DNA of 64,000 nt from Klebsiella planticola ATCC 33531 (GTDB taxonomy: Bacteria; Pseudomonadota; Gammaproteobacteria; Enterobacterales; Enterobacteriaceae), in NCBI RefSeq assembly GCF_000735435.1, contig NZ_JMPP01000066.1, forward strand, positions 1 through 64,000, read 5' to 3'. Within the stretch, counting starts at the first letter, position 1. Each line of letters starts with the position of its first letter. The notes below the pieces were generated by a model. The model saw only the letters and a list, made by a program, of their open reading frames with translations. It searched no databases and was not told the DNA's origin. This document shows positions 27,429 to 36,939 of this stretch, in pieces. The translations under genes and the position numbers were made by a program.

Positions 27429-28529
27429 TTATCGCCACCAGCGATTAAATGATTGCGTCTTATCGGCAACCCAAACCGGCTCGCCAAGCATCGGCGTTAA
27501 CAACCGCCACGGTCGTTGCTCGCTGGCCGCAGCCAGCCGCTTATAGGGATCGTCCCAGCTGTGTTTCGCCAGCACGAAGCGCCCCGCATGTCCCGGCAAC
27601 ACCGCGCGCGTACGGAGATCGTCGGCGGCCTGGGCGGTCTCGTCAGGCATCATGTGAATGTATTTCCAGTCCTGGTCGTACTGACCGTTCTCCATAATCG
27701 CCAGATCCACGGCGCCAAACTGTTCGCCGATGGCTTTGAAGTGCGGGCCGTAACCGCTATCGCCGCTGTAGTAAATCTTCTGCTGCGGCGTGACGAACAT
27801 AAAGCTGGCCCACAGCGTCTGATTACGCTTCAGCCCCCGACCGGAGAAATGACGGGCCGGCAGGACATGCACGGTCAGTTCGTCGCTGATCTGCACCGCC
27901 TGATTCCAGTCCGCTTCGCTGATGATGGCGCTCTCCATGCCCCAGTAGCGCAGATGCGATCCCACGCCGAGCGGCGTCACCACGCGCTTGATTTTTGGCA
28001 TCAGCGCTTTGATGGTGGCGTAATCCAGATGGTCGTAGTGATCGTGCGAAATAATCAGCAGGTCTATCTCCGGCATACGCTCTGCACGCCACGGATAGTC
28101 ACCCGGGAAAGCTTTATTAATAAATGAGAACGGCGCGGCATAGTCGCTGAAGACCGGGTCGATCAGGATACGTTTCCCCGCCAGTTGCAAATACCAGGAG
28201 GAGTGGCCGAGCCACACCATCGTATCCTGCCCGAGAGGCAGGCTGGCGAGATCGGTATTGACCAGCGGCAGCGGCTGCGCGGGACGGGCATTTTCGCGTT
28301 TAGTCACCAGAAACTCCCACCAGGCGGCCAGCATATTTTTCTGCCCGGTGAAGCCCGGCGTGGGGAGCTGATTATGAAACTGGCCATCGCGATAGTGCGG
28401 CGACTGTTCCACCAGACTGAGCTGCGCACCCTGCGGCGCCCGGCCAAACCCGGCATTTAAGACAAACGGCAAAGCGGTTGCTGAGGCTAATAACATAATG
28501 GCGACCACGCTGAAAGTGACACGGTTCAT
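27429..28529 (-). CDS. romA: RomA, metallo-beta-lactamase-fold protein
   Basis: The 366-residue protein has an N-terminal hydrophobic anchor or signal (VAIMLLASATALPFVL) and a metallo-beta-lactamase fold with the metal-binding motif SHDHYDHLD plus a later GDSGYGPH. It is the Klebsiella/Enterobacter romA product, encoded immediately upstream of ramA and co-transcribed with it. Its enzyme activity is not settled; sequence-wise it resembles UlaG/NAPE-PLD-like hydrolases. Expression should be repressed by RamR, whose operator lies 54 bp upstream of the start codon. Confidence 0.93.
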   Translation of the reverse strand: MNRVTFSVVAIMLLASATALPFVLNAGFGRAPQGAQLSLVEQSPHYRDGQFHNQLPTPGFTGQKNMLAAWWEFLVTKRENARPAQPLPLVNTDLASLPLGQDTMVWLGHSSWYLQLAGKRILIDPVFSDYAAPFSFINKAFPGDYPWRAERMPEIDLLIISHDHYDHLDYATIKALMPKIKRVVTPLGVGSHLRYWGMESAIISEADWNQAVQISDELTVHVLPARHFSGRGLKRNQTLWASFMFVTPQQKIYYSGDSGYGPHFKAIGEQFGAVDLAIMENGQYDQDWKYIHMMPDETAQAADDLRTRAVLPGHAGRFVLAKHSWDDPYKRLAAASEQRPWRLLTPMLGEPVWVADKTQSFNRWWR

Positions 28530-28582
28530 AACCTGACCAGATGAAACTCCCTATTATGAGAGTTTAGTGATATAACTTGATT

Positions 28583-28602
28583 ATGAGTGAGTAAGCACTC
28601 AT
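28583..28602. promoter_or_regulatory. RamR operator
   Basis: The sequence ATGAGTG-N6-CACTCAT occurs here as a perfect dyad (28583-28589 and 28596-28602). It is the known RamR-binding palindrome of the ramA region in Salmonella and Klebsiella. It sits between the divergent romA-ramA operon and ramR. Loss or mutation of this site or of RamR raises ramA expression; here it is intact. Confidence 0.93.
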
Positions 28603-28617
28603 TATTAAGATGAATAT

Positions 28618-28647
28618 GAAAGTCGTCAAGACGATTTTCAATTTTTT
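28618..28647 (+). terminator. Hairpin plus T-tract upstream of ramR
   Basis: GAAAGTCG (28618-28625) pairs with CGATTTTC (28632-28639, one G-U pair) around a 6-nt loop and is followed by AATTTTTT. It looks like an intrinsic terminator on the plus strand located before ramR, between the RamR operator and the ramR start codon. It could be an attenuator of ramR or the end of a short RNA. Klebsiella literature describes a small RNA (sRamA5) from this locus, but I cannot confirm identity from sequence alone. Confidence 0.6.
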
Positions 28648-28719
28648 AACATCCACCGTTGCAGTGCCCTGACATGGCATGTTTAGATCGGGGTTTGATT
28701 TCGCGTGAGGTAAAATGTA

Positions 28720-29301
28720 GTGGCTCGTCCTAAGAGTGAAGATAAAAAACAAGCGTTGCTGGAGGCCGCAACGGCCGCCTTTGCCCAGTCGGGTGTCGCC
28801 GCCTCAACGTCGGCCATTGCCCGTAGCGCCGGAGTTGCCGAGGGGACGCTGTTCCGCTATTTCGCCACCAAGGATGAGTTACTCAACGAACTGTACCTCT
28901 CTATCAAATCGGGTTTAGTTAAAGCGATGGTTTCCGGACTGACGCCAAACGAAAAACGGCCGAAAGAGAACGCCCGCAATATCTGGGACGGCTATATCGA
29001 CTGGAGTATTCGCCACCCGATGGAGCACAAGGCGATTCGCCGGATGGCGCTCAGCGAACGCATCACCGATGAAACCCGAACCCGCGTAAGAGAGATGTTT
29101 CCCGAGCTCAACGAAATGTGCCAGCTGTCGGTCAAGCCGGTCTTCCTGAGCGATGCCTACAGCGCCTTTGGCGACGCCCTGTTTCTGTCGCTGGCGGAAA
29201 CCACTATCGAATTTGCCAGCCACGATCCGCAGCGCGCCCCCGAGCTGATCGCCCTCGGTTTTGAGACCATGTGGCAGGCGCTTCACGAGAACGACGCCTG
29301 A
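28720..29301 (+). CDS. ramR: RamR, TetR-family repressor of ramA
   Basis: The 193-residue TetR-family protein has an N-terminal helix-turn-helix ([25 protein letters not shown]) and a helical ligand-binding domain. It matches RamR: it starts [18 protein letters not shown] and is divergent from romA-ramA. It represses ramA by binding the operator at 28583-28602. The start codon is GTG with a GAGG site about 10 nt upstream. No frameshift or stop is present, so the repressor appears functional. Its stop overlaps the ybdF start (TGATG), which suggests coupled translation. Confidence 0.93.
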   Translation: MARPKSEDKKQALLEAATAAFAQSGVAASTSAIARSAGVAEGTLFRYFATKDELLNELYLSIKSGLVKAMVSGLTPNEKRPKENARNIWDGYIDWSIRHPMEHKAIRRMALSERITDETRTRVREMFPELNEMCQLSVKPVFLSDAYSAFGDALFLSLAETTIEFASHDPQRAPELIALGFETMWQALHENDA

Positions 29302-29681
29302 TGGACCGCGCTTCGCTGCACGCCAGCGCCCACCGGATTGCGCTCGCCTATCCGTTTACCGAACACTGCTGGCCGTTCGGCCCCGAGTATGATGTGTTCA
29401 AAGTTGGCGGGCGCATTTTTATGCTCACCATGACCATTCGCGGTCGGGCGCTGGTGAATCTGAAAGCCGATCCGCAAAAATCCCTGCTCAATCGGGAGAT
29501 TTACCGCAGTATTGAGCCGGGATATCACATGAACAAAAAACACTGGATTACCGTGGTTCCTGGCGAGGATATCAGCGAGAGTCTGCTGGCCGAACTTATC
29601 GATGATTCCTGGAATCAGGTGGTGAATAAACTGGCAAAAAAAGATCGGCTGCGGCTACGTCCGGCGGGATTTTCAGGCTAG
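29301..29681 (+). CDS. ybdF: YbdF, MmcQ/YjbR-family protein
   Basis: The 126-residue protein matches E. coli YbdF, a DUF419 (MmcQ/YjbR) family member, with the conserved [15 protein letters not shown] and [10 protein letters not shown] segments. The family has a double-wing DNA-binding-like fold, but no function is known for YbdF. The ATG at 29301 shares one base with the ramR stop codon, so the two genes are translationally linked in this genome. In E. coli it lies next to nfsB, as here. Confidence 0.9.
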   Translation: MDRASLHASAHRIALAYPFTEHCWPFGPEYDVFKVGGRIFMLTMTIRGRALVNLKADPQKSLLNREIYRSIEPGYHMNKKHWITVVPGEDISESLLAELIDDSWNQVVNKLAKKDRLRLRPAGFSG

Positions 29682-29682
29682 C

Positions 29683-29705
29683 GCGATAAGTGTTATCGCA
29701 TTTTT
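29683..29705 (+). terminator. Intrinsic terminator after ybdF
   Basis: GCGATAA (29683-29689) and TTATCGC (29693-29699) form a perfect 7-bp stem with a GTG loop, followed by ATTTTT. It ends the ramR-ybdF transcript ahead of nfsB. Confidence 0.85.
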
Positions 29706-29752
29706 GTCTCTTATCATTTCCCCGCCTTCGCTGTACTCTTCTCCCACTAAAC

Positions 29753-29766
29753 GCCCCGTAAGGGGC
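29753..29766 (+). other. GTAA-loop hairpin in nfsB leader
   Basis: GCCCC and GGGGC form a perfect 5-bp stem closed by GTAA, a GNRA tetraloop, 44 bp before the nfsB start codon. If transcribed it lies in the 5' untranslated region. It may affect mRNA stability; no regulator is implied. Confidence 0.4.
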
Positions 29767-29809
29767 TGTAAACTCGAATTATCTTGAGCATAAACCGTGA
29801 GGAAGAGTT

Positions 29810-30463
29810 ATGGATATCGTCTCCGTTGCCTTAAAGCGCCACTCCACGAAAGCCTTCGATGCCACAAAAAAACTGACTGCTGAAGAAGCCGAAAAGCTGA
29901 AAACGTTGCTGCAATACAGCCCGTCAAGCACCAACTCTCAGCCGTGGCACTTTATCGTTGCCAGCACGGATGAAGGGAAAGCCCGCGTGGCGAAAGCCGC
30001 CAGCGGCACCTATGTTTTCAACGAACGTAAAATTCTTGATGCTTCTCATGTCGTGGTTTTCTGTGCCAAAACGGCCATGGACGACGCCTGGCTGGAGCGC
30101 GTGGTGGACCAGGAAGAGGCCGACGGACGCTTCGCCACCCCGGAAGCCAAAGCCGCTAACCACAAAGGCCGCCTTTTCTTTGCCGATATGCACCGCAAAG
30201 ATCTGCATGACGATAACCACTGGATGGCGAAGCAGGTTTACCTCAACGTCGGCAACTTCCTGCTCGGTGTCGCGGCGATGGGGCTGGATGCGGTGCCGAT
30301 CGAAGGCGTCGATTTCACGATCCTCGATGCGGAATTCGACCTGAAAGCGCAGGGCTATACCAGCCTGGTGGTTGTTCCGGTCGGCCACCACAGCGTAGAA
30401 GATTTCAACGCCGGGCTGCCGAAATCGCGCCTGCCGCAGGCAACGACCATCACCGAGATTTAA
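29810..30463 (+). CDS. nfsB: NfsB oxygen-insensitive nitroreductase
   Basis: The 217-residue protein closely matches E. coli NfsB, the minor oxygen-insensitive NAD(P)H nitroreductase and dihydropteridine reductase. FMN-binding features include [21 protein letters not shown] and the C-terminal KSRLPQAT. It forms a homodimer in the cytoplasm and reduces nitroaromatics such as nitrofurans. The ribosome site is GAGGAAG. NfsB is a mar/sox/ram-type regulon member in relatives, but I could not identify a convincing marbox upstream. Its stop codon overlaps that of the convergent DUF2157 gene. Confidence 0.96.
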   Translation: MDIVSVALKRHSTKAFDATKKLTAEEAEKLKTLLQYSPSSTNSQPWHFIVASTDEGKARVAKAASGTYVFNERKILDASHVVVFCAKTAMDDAWLERVVDQEEADGRFATPEAKAANHKGRLFFADMHRKDLHDDNHWMAKQVYLNVGNFLLGVAAMGLDAVPIEGVDFTILDAEFDLKAQGYTSLVVVPVGHHSVEDFNAGLPKSRLPQATTITEI

Positions 30464-31503
30464 TCTTCCCGCGCACGCCGCTCGCCGGCGTGCCAGATTC
30501 GTTCGGCATAGCGGCCAATCACCGCCAGCGAAACGGCCAGAATCAGGAAGAACACCACCTTGTGCATCCCGTCCCAGAAAAACTCGAAGAAACGCGTATA
30601 GAGATTGATAGCCAGGAAGGTCAGGCCAAAACCGCGCAGCATTCCGTCATCCGTTTTCAGACTGATATAAATACAGATGCCCGCCGCGACGCCGAATAGC
30701 AGCGCCCACGGCAGCTGCTGCAGCGGTGAAATACTGTACCAGGCGTCGAGATCCCGATAGCCAAAAATCGACAGAATCCACAGCGCAATAAACAGATACG
30801 TCAGGCCCATGGCCTTACTGACGGTAAACAGCCGGCGCTGAAGCAGCCACTTTTGCAGCATAAAACAGAGCGCCAGCAGCACGCCGCCAAACAGCACAAA
30901 ACGAATCGGATAGTTCATGCCCAGCCAATAGGCCCCCCACCCCGACACGTAGCCGGTTTCCGCGCCGAACCAGTTGCCCAGCGCCAGCAGGAAGAACAGC
31001 CACACCAGCCCGGAACGGGCCGCCAGGCCGATAGCGCCATAGATAGCGCAGCCGACCAGAAACAGTGGCGCAATATGGCCGCTGCCGTCATCCAGCCGCT
31101 CGCCGAGCTGCCACAGCGCCAGCGCGGTAAACACCACGCCGACAAACAGAATCGCCTCGGTACTGTAGTGCCAGTAGGCGGCCCGCCGCTGGCGGCGGAA
31201 TCCCCACAGGTAGCAAACCAGCGCCACCGCCGCAGGCAGCGCAATCCGCGCCAGCGCCGAGTCGCTGAACAGGCTCACCAGCCAGGCGATCAGTTCGCTA
31301 TCGGCAAGCACGCTGCCCAGCGCGATCAGCAGGCAGGCCAGCGCCGTCCAGAAGGCGTAGCGGCTCAGGCGCTGCCAGTCAAAGGCGCTCACTCGCAAGG
31401 TGGCCGCCAGCCGCTGGTTTTCCGCGTGACTCAACGCCCCCGCGGCCTGCCATTCGTCCAGCGCGCGCTGAATCACCCGCTGTTGTTTCCTGGTCACGTT
31501 CAT
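30460..31503 (-). CDS. DUF2157 integral membrane protein
   Basis: The 347-residue protein has a soluble N-terminal segment of about 45 residues ([20 protein letters not shown]) followed by about ten hydrophobic spans. This is the architecture of DUF2157 membrane proteins, whose function is unknown. The ATG has an AGGGAACGC ribosome site. The end is convergent with nfsB: the two genes share a TTAA, with stop codons on both strands. It may share an operon with the XRE-type regulator gene 15 bp upstream. Confidence 0.8.
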   Translation of the reverse strand: MNVTRKQQRVIQRALDEWQAAGALSHAENQRLAATLRVSAFDWQRLSRYAFWTALACLLIALGSVLADSELIAWLVSLFSDSALARIALPAAVALVCYLWGFRRQRRAAYWHYSTEAILFVGVVFTALALWQLGERLDDGSGHIAPLFLVGCAIYGAIGLAARSGLVWLFFLLALGNWFGAETGYVSGWGAYWLGMNYPIRFVLFGGVLLALCFMLQKWLLQRRLFTVSKAMGLTYLFIALWILSIFGYRDLDAWYSISPLQQLPWALLFGVAAGICIYISLKTDDGMLRGFGLTFLAINLYTRFFEFFWDGMHKVVFFLILAVSLAVIGRYAERIWHAGERRARED

Positions 31504-31518
31504 CTGCGTTCCCTGTCG

Positions 31519-32400
31519 TTATGAGTAGAGAGAATCCTGTTTATCCAGCCACGCCAGCGCCTGCTCGCCGGCTTCGTCCATCGGCAGGTACACCAGCAGC
31601 CGTGAGCCATTACGCGGGGCGGAATACCAGTACATCTGCTGCAGACTAAAGCGCCCGAGCTGAGGATGGTTGAAATTCTTCACCTGATTTTCCACGCCGC
31701 GAACGTCATAGCGCTGATGCCACAGCGTTTCAAACTCGGCGGAGGCGGCAAAAAAGCGCGCCAGCTTATTTTCCCACAGCGGGTCGCCCCGGTGTTCGGC
31801 CATGGCCGCGCGGAAATAGGAGACAAACGTCGGCAGCACATCGCGGTTCTCGATGCGGCTACGCCAGGTGTCGTGGGTGAGATAGAGATAAATACAGTTA
31901 CGGTTTTCTTCGGGGAGCGCGGCAAAATCGACGCCCATCAGCCGACAAAAACTGTCGTTCCACGCCACGATATCGAAATTGGGTTTCTGGATACTGGCCG
32001 GCTGCGGCATCAGGCTATCGAGCATTCGCCGGGTCCCCGGAGCAATCCCCTCGCATATGCTCACCTGCGTCGTTTCCGGCGGCGTTAGCCCGGCGAGCAC
32101 GAACAGATGGCGCGTCTCCAGCGGGCTGCACTGCAGCGCATTCGCGACGCCCATCAGCACCGATTCCGACGGATTGACCTCCCGTCCCTGCTCCAGCCAG
32201 GTGTACCAGGTCACGCCGACATCGGCCAGCATCGCGACCTCTTCCCGACGCAGCCCCGGCGTGCGTCGCCGGCCCACTCGCGGCAGGCCGAGACGCTGCG
32301 GGTCAAGGCTTTCACGCCGGGAGCGCAGAAAGGCGCCCAGCTGCTTACGGCTATCGTCGGGCGCTATCGGCACCGTTTCACGTTGCGGCATTCCCGTCAT
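31519..32400 (-). CDS. XRE-type regulator with MmyB-like ligand domain
   Basis: The 293-residue protein has an N-terminal helix-turn-helix (about residues 18-80, with LGAFLRSRRESLDP and EVAMLADVGVTWYTWLEQG) and a C-terminal PAS-like MmyB ligand-binding domain (PNFDIVAWNDSFCRLMG). MmyB-like regulators bind fatty acids or other small hydrophobic ligands. It is divergent from a 14-TM exporter gene, with about 109 bp between the starts, and is the obvious candidate for its control. The start at 32400 has GGAGT. Whether it represses or activates is unknown. Confidence 0.85.
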   Translation of the reverse strand: MTGMPQRETVPIAPDDSRKQLGAFLRSRRESLDPQRLGLPRVGRRRTPGLRREEVAMLADVGVTWYTWLEQGREVNPSESVLMGVANALQCSPLETRHLFVLAGLTPPETTQVSICEGIAPGTRRMLDSLMPQPASIQKPNFDIVAWNDSFCRLMGVDFAALPEENRNCIYLYLTHDTWRSRIENRDVLPTFVSYFRAAMAEHRGDPLWENKLARFFAASAEFETLWHQRYDVRGVENQVKNFNHPQLGRFSLQQMYWYSAPRNGSRLLVYLPMDEAGEQALAWLDKQDSLYS

Positions 32401-32509
32401 ATTGACTCCAGCATGGTAGTACCAATACCAGTATAGACAGGAACTGGTACCCGTTTAATTTATCGGTAATGCTACGGCTATCCGCTGAATGACGCAATGG
32501 AGAGATCCG

Positions 32510-33934
32510 ATGAATTCGTCTGCTGTTTCACCCGGCCGCGCCGGTTTACTGCTTCTGTTGACCGGCCAGATGCTGCCGCTGATCGACACCTCAATTACCA
32601 ACGTGGCGCTGGACTCCATTACTCATTCACTGGATGCCAGCGCCACCCAGCTGGAGCTGATCGTCGCCCTCTACGGCGTCTCTTTTGCGGTGTGCCTGGC
32701 GATGGGCAGCAAGCTGGGCGATAACTACGGCCGCCGCCGTCTGTTTATGTGGGGGGTCGCGCTTTTTGGCCTCGCCTCTTTGCTGTGCGGCATGGCCAAC
32801 TCCATCGGCGGACTGCTGGCGGCCCGCACGCTGCAAGGCGCAGGCGCGGCGCTGATCGTGCCGCAAATCCTCACCACCCTGCATGTGACGTTGAAAGGCA
32901 GCGCCCATGCGCGCGCGATCAGTCTGTATGGCGGGATTGGCGGGATTGCTTTTATCGTCGGGCAGATGGGCGGCGGCTGGCTGGTCTCGGCGGATATCGC
33001 CGGCCTGGGCTGGCGCAACGCGTTCTTTATCAATGTCCCGATCTGCCTGCTGGTGCTGGCGTTTAGCCGCCGTTATGTCCCGGAAACCCGCCGCGAAGCC
33101 CATTCGGCTATCGACTGGCAGGGCACCTTCAGCCTGGCGCTGATCCTCTGCTGCCTGCTGTTTCCGATGGCGCTGGGGCCGGAACTTCACTGGCCGTGGA
33201 CGCTCCAGCTTTTGCTGGTGGCCATACTGCCGCTGCTGGCCTGGATGCGGACCAGCGCGTTGCGTAAGCAGCAGCGCGGCGAACAGCCTCTGCTGCCGCC
33301 CCGGCTGCTGAAGCTCACCAGTATTCGCTTTGGCATGGCTATCGCCCTGCTGTTCTTCAGCGCCTGGTCCGGCTTCATGTTCTGCATGGCGCTGACCATG
33401 CAGGCCGGTCTCGGTATGGCGCCATGGCAGTCAGGCAACAGCTTTATTGCCCTCGGCGTGGCCTATTTTGTCTCCGCGCTGTACGCGCCGAGGCTAATTG
33501 CCCGCTTCAGCATGGGACGCATTCTGCTGATTGGGCTGGCGGTGCAGATAGCCGGCCTGCTGCTGCTGATGGCCACCTTCGGTCACTTCGGCGCGCAAAC
33601 CTCGTCGCTGGCGATGGTGCCCTCTACCGCGCTTATCGGCTACGGCCAGGCGCTGATCGTTAACAGTTTCTATCGCATTGGCATGCGCGATATCAGCGCC
33701 AGCGATGCCGGTGCCGGGAGCGCCATTCTCAGCACCCTGCAACAGGCGACGCTGGGATTAGGTCCGGCAATTCTCGGCTCGCTGTTTTTAACCCTCGCCC
33801 GAGGCGGCGGCACCTATCCGCAGGCGCTGATCGATTTCCTGGCCGTGGAGGTGGCAATGATGCTGCTCTTAGGCGCGATTGCCCTGTGGCTGCGCCATCA
33901 TCTCAATATTCGTCCGGTGGCGACCGCCTCATAA
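32510..33934 (+). CDS. MFS DHA2-type exporter (14 TM)
   Basis: The 474-residue membrane protein is a major-facilitator exporter of the DHA2 drug:H+ antiporter group. It has about fourteen hydrophobic spans, the motif A-like loop [14 protein letters not shown], and motif C-type sequence around [16 protein letters not shown]. It starts [21 protein letters not shown], typical of EmrB-like proteins. The ATG at 32510 follows GGAGAG and is preferred to an in-frame ATG 21 bp earlier. It is divergent from the MmyB-like regulator gene, probably its regulator. Substrate is unknown; an antibiotic or lipophilic toxin is plausible. Confidence 0.88.
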   Translation: MNSSAVSPGRAGLLLLLTGQMLPLIDTSITNVALDSITHSLDASATQLELIVALYGVSFAVCLAMGSKLGDNYGRRRLFMWGVALFGLASLLCGMANSIGGLLAARTLQGAGAALIVPQILTTLHVTLKGSAHARAISLYGGIGGIAFIVGQMGGGWLVSADIAGLGWRNAFFINVPICLLVLAFSRRYVPETRREAHSAIDWQGTFSLALILCCLLFPMALGPELHWPWTLQLLLVAILPLLAWMRTSALRKQQRGEQPLLPPRLLKLTSIRFGMAIALLFFSAWSGFMFCMALTMQAGLGMAPWQSGNSFIALGVAYFVSALYAPRLIARFSMGRILLIGLAVQIAGLLLLMATFGHFGAQTSSLAMVPSTALIGYGQALIVNSFYRIGMRDISASDAGAGSAILSTLQQATLGLGPAILGSLFLTLARGGGTYPQALIDFLAVEVAMMLLLGAIALWLRHHLNIRPVATAS

Positions 33935-34011
33935 TTCAAAATGGCATGACGCCTGATTTGCATAATATACATCCAGCGGTCATCATTACCGCTGGATGTA
34001 CAGGAGACGTT

Positions 34012-35256
34012 ATGCAGGAATTAATCTCACACATTGCCGCATTAGGCATCGAAATTACCCCCACCACTTCGCTCATTATTATCTTCGGCATTATTTTACT
34101 GACGGCCATTGTCGTTCATTTTATTTTGCATAAAGGCGTGCTGCGCGCCTTCGAAAAACGCGCGCAGGCCAGCAGCCATTTGTGGCTGCAAATCATCACC
34201 CAGAACAAACTGTTTCACCGGTTGGCCTTTACCCTGCAAGGGATTATCGTCAATGTGCAGGCGGTTTTGTGGCTGCAAAAAGGCAGTGAAGCCGCCAATA
34301 TATTAACCACCTGCGCCCAGCTGTGGGTCATGATCTATGCCCTGCTGTCTTTCTTTTCGCTGCTCGATGTGGTCTTCAATTTATCGCAGAAATTCGCCAC
34401 CGCATCCCAGCTGCCGCTGAAGGGGATATTCCAGGGCATTAAGCTGGTCAGCGCGATTATTATTGGCATCCTGGTTATCTCATTACTGATAGGCCAGTCG
34501 CCGGCGATATTGATCAGCGGCCTCGGCGCCATGGCCGCGGTACTGATGCTGGTATTTAAAGACCCGATCCTTGGCCTGGTTGCCGGCATTCAGCTTTCCG
34601 CCAACGACATGCTGAAGCTCGGTGACTGGCTGGAAATGCCGAAATACGGCGCCGACGGCGCGGTCATTGATATTGGCCTTACCACGGTGAAAGTGCGCAA
34701 CTGGGACAATACCATCACCACGATCCCCACCTGGTCGCTGGTATCCGACTCCTTTAAAAACTGGAGCGGGATGTCCGCCTCCGGCGGGCGCCGCATTAAA
34801 CGCAGCCTGAATATTGATACCACCAGTATCCATTTTCTCGATGAGCAGGAGCAGCAGCGCTTAATTCAGGCCCGGCTGCTTAAGCCCTATATGGACTCGC
34901 GTTATCAGGAAATTAGCGAGTGGAACCAACAAAATGCCGCCGACCATTCGGTGCTGAACCTGCGCAAGATGACCAATATCGGCACCTTTCGCGCCTATTT
35001 ACAGGAGTATCTGCGCAACCACCCGCGACTGCGCAAAGATATGACGATGATGGTGCGCCAGCTGGCGCCAGACGCCAACGGCCTGCCGATTGAGATCTAC
35101 TGCTTCACCAGCACCGTAGTATGGGCAGAATATGAAAGCATCCAGGCTGATATTTTCGACCATATTTTCGCCGTGGTTGACGAATTCGGGCTGCGTATTC
35201 ACCAGTCACCGACCGGCAACGATATTCGTTCGCTGGCGGCAGCACATCACGGGTAA
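34012..35256 (+). CDS. ybdG: YbdG, MscS-family mechanosensitive channel
   Basis: The 414-residue protein matches E. coli YbdG (415 residues), an MscS-type channel linked to the miniature-conductance MscM activity. It has about five N-terminal transmembrane helices, the pore-lining and beta-domain region ([26 protein letters not shown] ... split by a turn) and a cytoplasmic C-terminal vestibule. The ATG at 34012 has an AGGAGA site; a longer upstream frame would enter the exporter gene. It probably protects against mild osmotic downshock. In E. coli it lies between nfsB and pheP, as in this collinear core. Confidence 0.93.
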   Translation: MQELISHIAALGIEITPTTSLIIIFGIILLTAIVVHFILHKGVLRAFEKRAQASSHLWLQIITQNKLFHRLAFTLQGIIVNVQAVLWLQKGSEAANILTTCAQLWVMIYALLSFFSLLDVVFNLSQKFATASQLPLKGIFQGIKLVSAIIIGILVISLLIGQSPAILISGLGAMAAVLMLVFKDPILGLVAGIQLSANDMLKLGDWLEMPKYGADGAVIDIGLTTVKVRNWDNTITTIPTWSLVSDSFKNWSGMSASGGRRIKRSLNIDTTSIHFLDEQEQQRLIQARLLKPYMDSRYQEISEWNQQNAADHSVLNLRKMTNIGTFRAYLQEYLRNHPRLRKDMTMMVRQLAPDANGLPIEIYCFTSTVVWAEYESIQADIFDHIFAVVDEFGLRIHQSPTGNDIRSLAAAHHG

Positions 35257-35259
35257 TAC

Positions 35260-36240
35260 TCAGGCACTGGCGCGGGCAATGATGCGCCAGTCCATCATCA
35301 CCCGTTCGGCGGTGGCATCCGGGTTGTCGATTTTCTTCAGCAGCAGGGTCACCGCCGTGCGGCCAATGTCGCGCGACGGCTGTTCCACGGTGGTCAGCTG
35401 CGGCGAGACCATCTCCGCCAGCTCCGTGCCATCAAACCCCATGACCGCAATATCGTCCGGAACCCGCAGTCCGGCCTGCGCAATCGCGCGCAGGGCGCCT
35501 GCCGCCAGCGAGTCGGCGACGGCAAATACCGCATCCGGCCGCTCTTTGGAGGCCAGCAGCGTTTCCATTGCCGCTTTACCGGCGGCAGCGCTGAGGTCGC
35601 TGGCATAGGCCACCTGCTGCCAGGCGAGCTCACGCACATGGAGCACGTTTTTATAGCCGCGCTCGCGCAGGCGGGCATAGCGATAGCTCAGATCGTGGTT
35701 AATCAGGGCAATGCGCCGATAACCGCTCTCCGCCAGCCGCGACACCGCCCCCTGCGCCGCATCGATGTCGTTTATGCCGACGCAGGAGATACTGCCGGCA
35801 TCGGCATACTCGGCGCACTGCACCCACGGCGCATCGCCGATCATCATCGTCAGTTCCGGTAGGCTGGAGAGCGCGTTCATCGTAATAATCCCGTCGACCA
35901 CTTTCCCCGACAGCAGCCGCAGCCCGGAAGTCGAGCGCGCCAGATCGGACCCGGAATTACACAGTAATATACGGTAGCCGTGCTGTTCCGCCTCCTCTTC
36001 GATGCCCTTCACCACTTCCGCACAAAACGGGTTCGCAATATTCGACACCATCACCAGAATCATGTAGCTCCGTGCCGTCCGCAGCTGGCGGGCCAGCAGG
36101 TTAGGCTGATAGTTGCTCTCTTTAATCGCCTGCAGCACGCGTTCGCGGTTCTTCGGTTTGACGGTATCGCTGTTATTCAGCACCCGCGATACGGTTGCCA
36201 CTGAGACACCCGCCAGACGGGCGATTTTCTGAATTGACAT
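35260..36240 (-). CDS. LacI-family transcriptional repressor
   Basis: The 326-residue regulator has a LacI helix-turn-helix at the extreme N terminus (IQKIARLAGVSVATVSRVLN), a hinge near residues 45-60, and a periplasmic-binding-protein-like sugar domain (VMGFDGTELAEMVSPQLTTV). The start at 36240 is chosen because the helix-turn-helix begins there; AGGAAG precedes it. Two perfect palindromes of LacI-family type lie upstream of the permease-isomerase-dehydrogenase operon about 4 kb away, which is its probable target. The sensed sugar is unknown. Confidence 0.92.
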   Translation of the reverse strand: MSIQKIARLAGVSVATVSRVLNNSDTVKPKNRERVLQAIKESNYQPNLLARQLRTARSYMILVMVSNIANPFCAEVVKGIEEEAEQHGYRILLCNSGSDLARSTSGLRLLSGKVVDGIITMNALSSLPELTMMIGDAPWVQCAEYADAGSISCVGINDIDAAQGAVSRLAESGYRRIALINHDLSYRYARLRERGYKNVLHVRELAWQQVAYASDLSAAAGKAAMETLLASKERPDAVFAVADSLAAGALRAIAQAGLRVPDDIAVMGFDGTELAEMVSPQLTTVEQPSRDIGRTAVTLLLKKIDNPDATAERVMMDWRIIARASA

Positions 36241-36484
36241 AAAGGCGGCACTTCCTGGGATAAGGGGGATAATGCGCAGGCTACCATAAACGGGCCGTCG
36301 GTGTGCAGCGGGAGCGCGCGCAAGCCCGCTGATGCCCCTGCATATCGCCATGGAAAACTATTAATTATCAGGGCTATTTTCCCCGGGCGTTAAGCGCGAT
36401 GATTTTGCGGGTAAAATAAACACCGCGCTCGGGTGCCGAAAATTATAAAAGCTTATTATCAATACGTTAGGGATGATGTCATCA

Positions 36485-36901
36485 ATGAAGATTCAAGTCG
36501 CACTGCTTGTCCTCGGCGGATCTCTCGCCGCCCTCACCGGCTGCACCGCCTCAAAATCATCGCCGGAGCGCCACGCGTACTATTTTGTCGCCCATCGTTC
36601 TGATTTTGTCGGCGGTAATTTTGCCGTAAATCGTCAGGAAAATTACCGCTTAAATCTGCCGACCTTCACCGGGATGTATAACCGCGGCAAACAGGACCGG
36701 ACCGCCGGCGTCAGCGAAAGCGATGCCCGACGCAACGCCGATGCCATTAAGCAACAGGTCGCGAAGGGTACCCGGTCACAACACACCTTTACCGGTAATG
36801 CCAGCGATAGCTGGAATAATGACATGGAGAATAAAGACGCGGTGCTGTTCGGCAACGAGCTTTCCGCCGCCTATCTGGACGGGTATCTTGGCGTGAAATA
36901 A
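36485..36901 (+). CDS. Small lipoprotein, possibly Exc2 family
   Basis: The 138-residue product has a lipoprotein signal (MKIQVALLVLGGSLAALTGC) with Cys20 as lipidation site. The mature part contains LPTFTGMYNRGKQDRTAG and SYLDGY-like AAYLDGYLG, a pattern I associate with entry-exclusion-like Exc2 lipoproteins, though only moderately. Three in-frame ATGs (36473, 36476, 36485) are possible; the last gives the cleanest signal peptide. It is divergent from the LacI gene and convergent with the dehydrogenase gene. Its function is unknown. Confidence 0.72.
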   Translation: MKIQVALLVLGGSLAALTGCTASKSSPERHAYYFVAHRSDFVGGNFAVNRQENYRLNLPTFTGMYNRGKQDRTAGVSESDARRNADAIKQQVAKGTRSQHTFTGNASDSWNNDMENKDAVLFGNELSAAYLDGYLGVK

Positions 36902-36909
36902 GCCATTGC

Positions 36910-36927
36910 GCGCCACCGACGTGGCGC
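36910..36927. terminator. Hairpin after lipoprotein gene
   Basis: GCGCCAC (36910-36916) and GTGGCGC (36921-36927) form a perfect 7-bp stem with a CGAC loop, in the 38-bp gap between the convergent lipoprotein and dehydrogenase genes. There is no T run, so strength is uncertain. Confidence 0.6.
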
Positions 36928-36939
36928 ACAACCTGCCGG

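Noticed and set aside
29706-29809. RamA/MarA binding box before nfsB
   Set aside because: The gap has no sequence close to the GCAC-N7-YAAA pattern, so control by RamA cannot be claimed from sequence.
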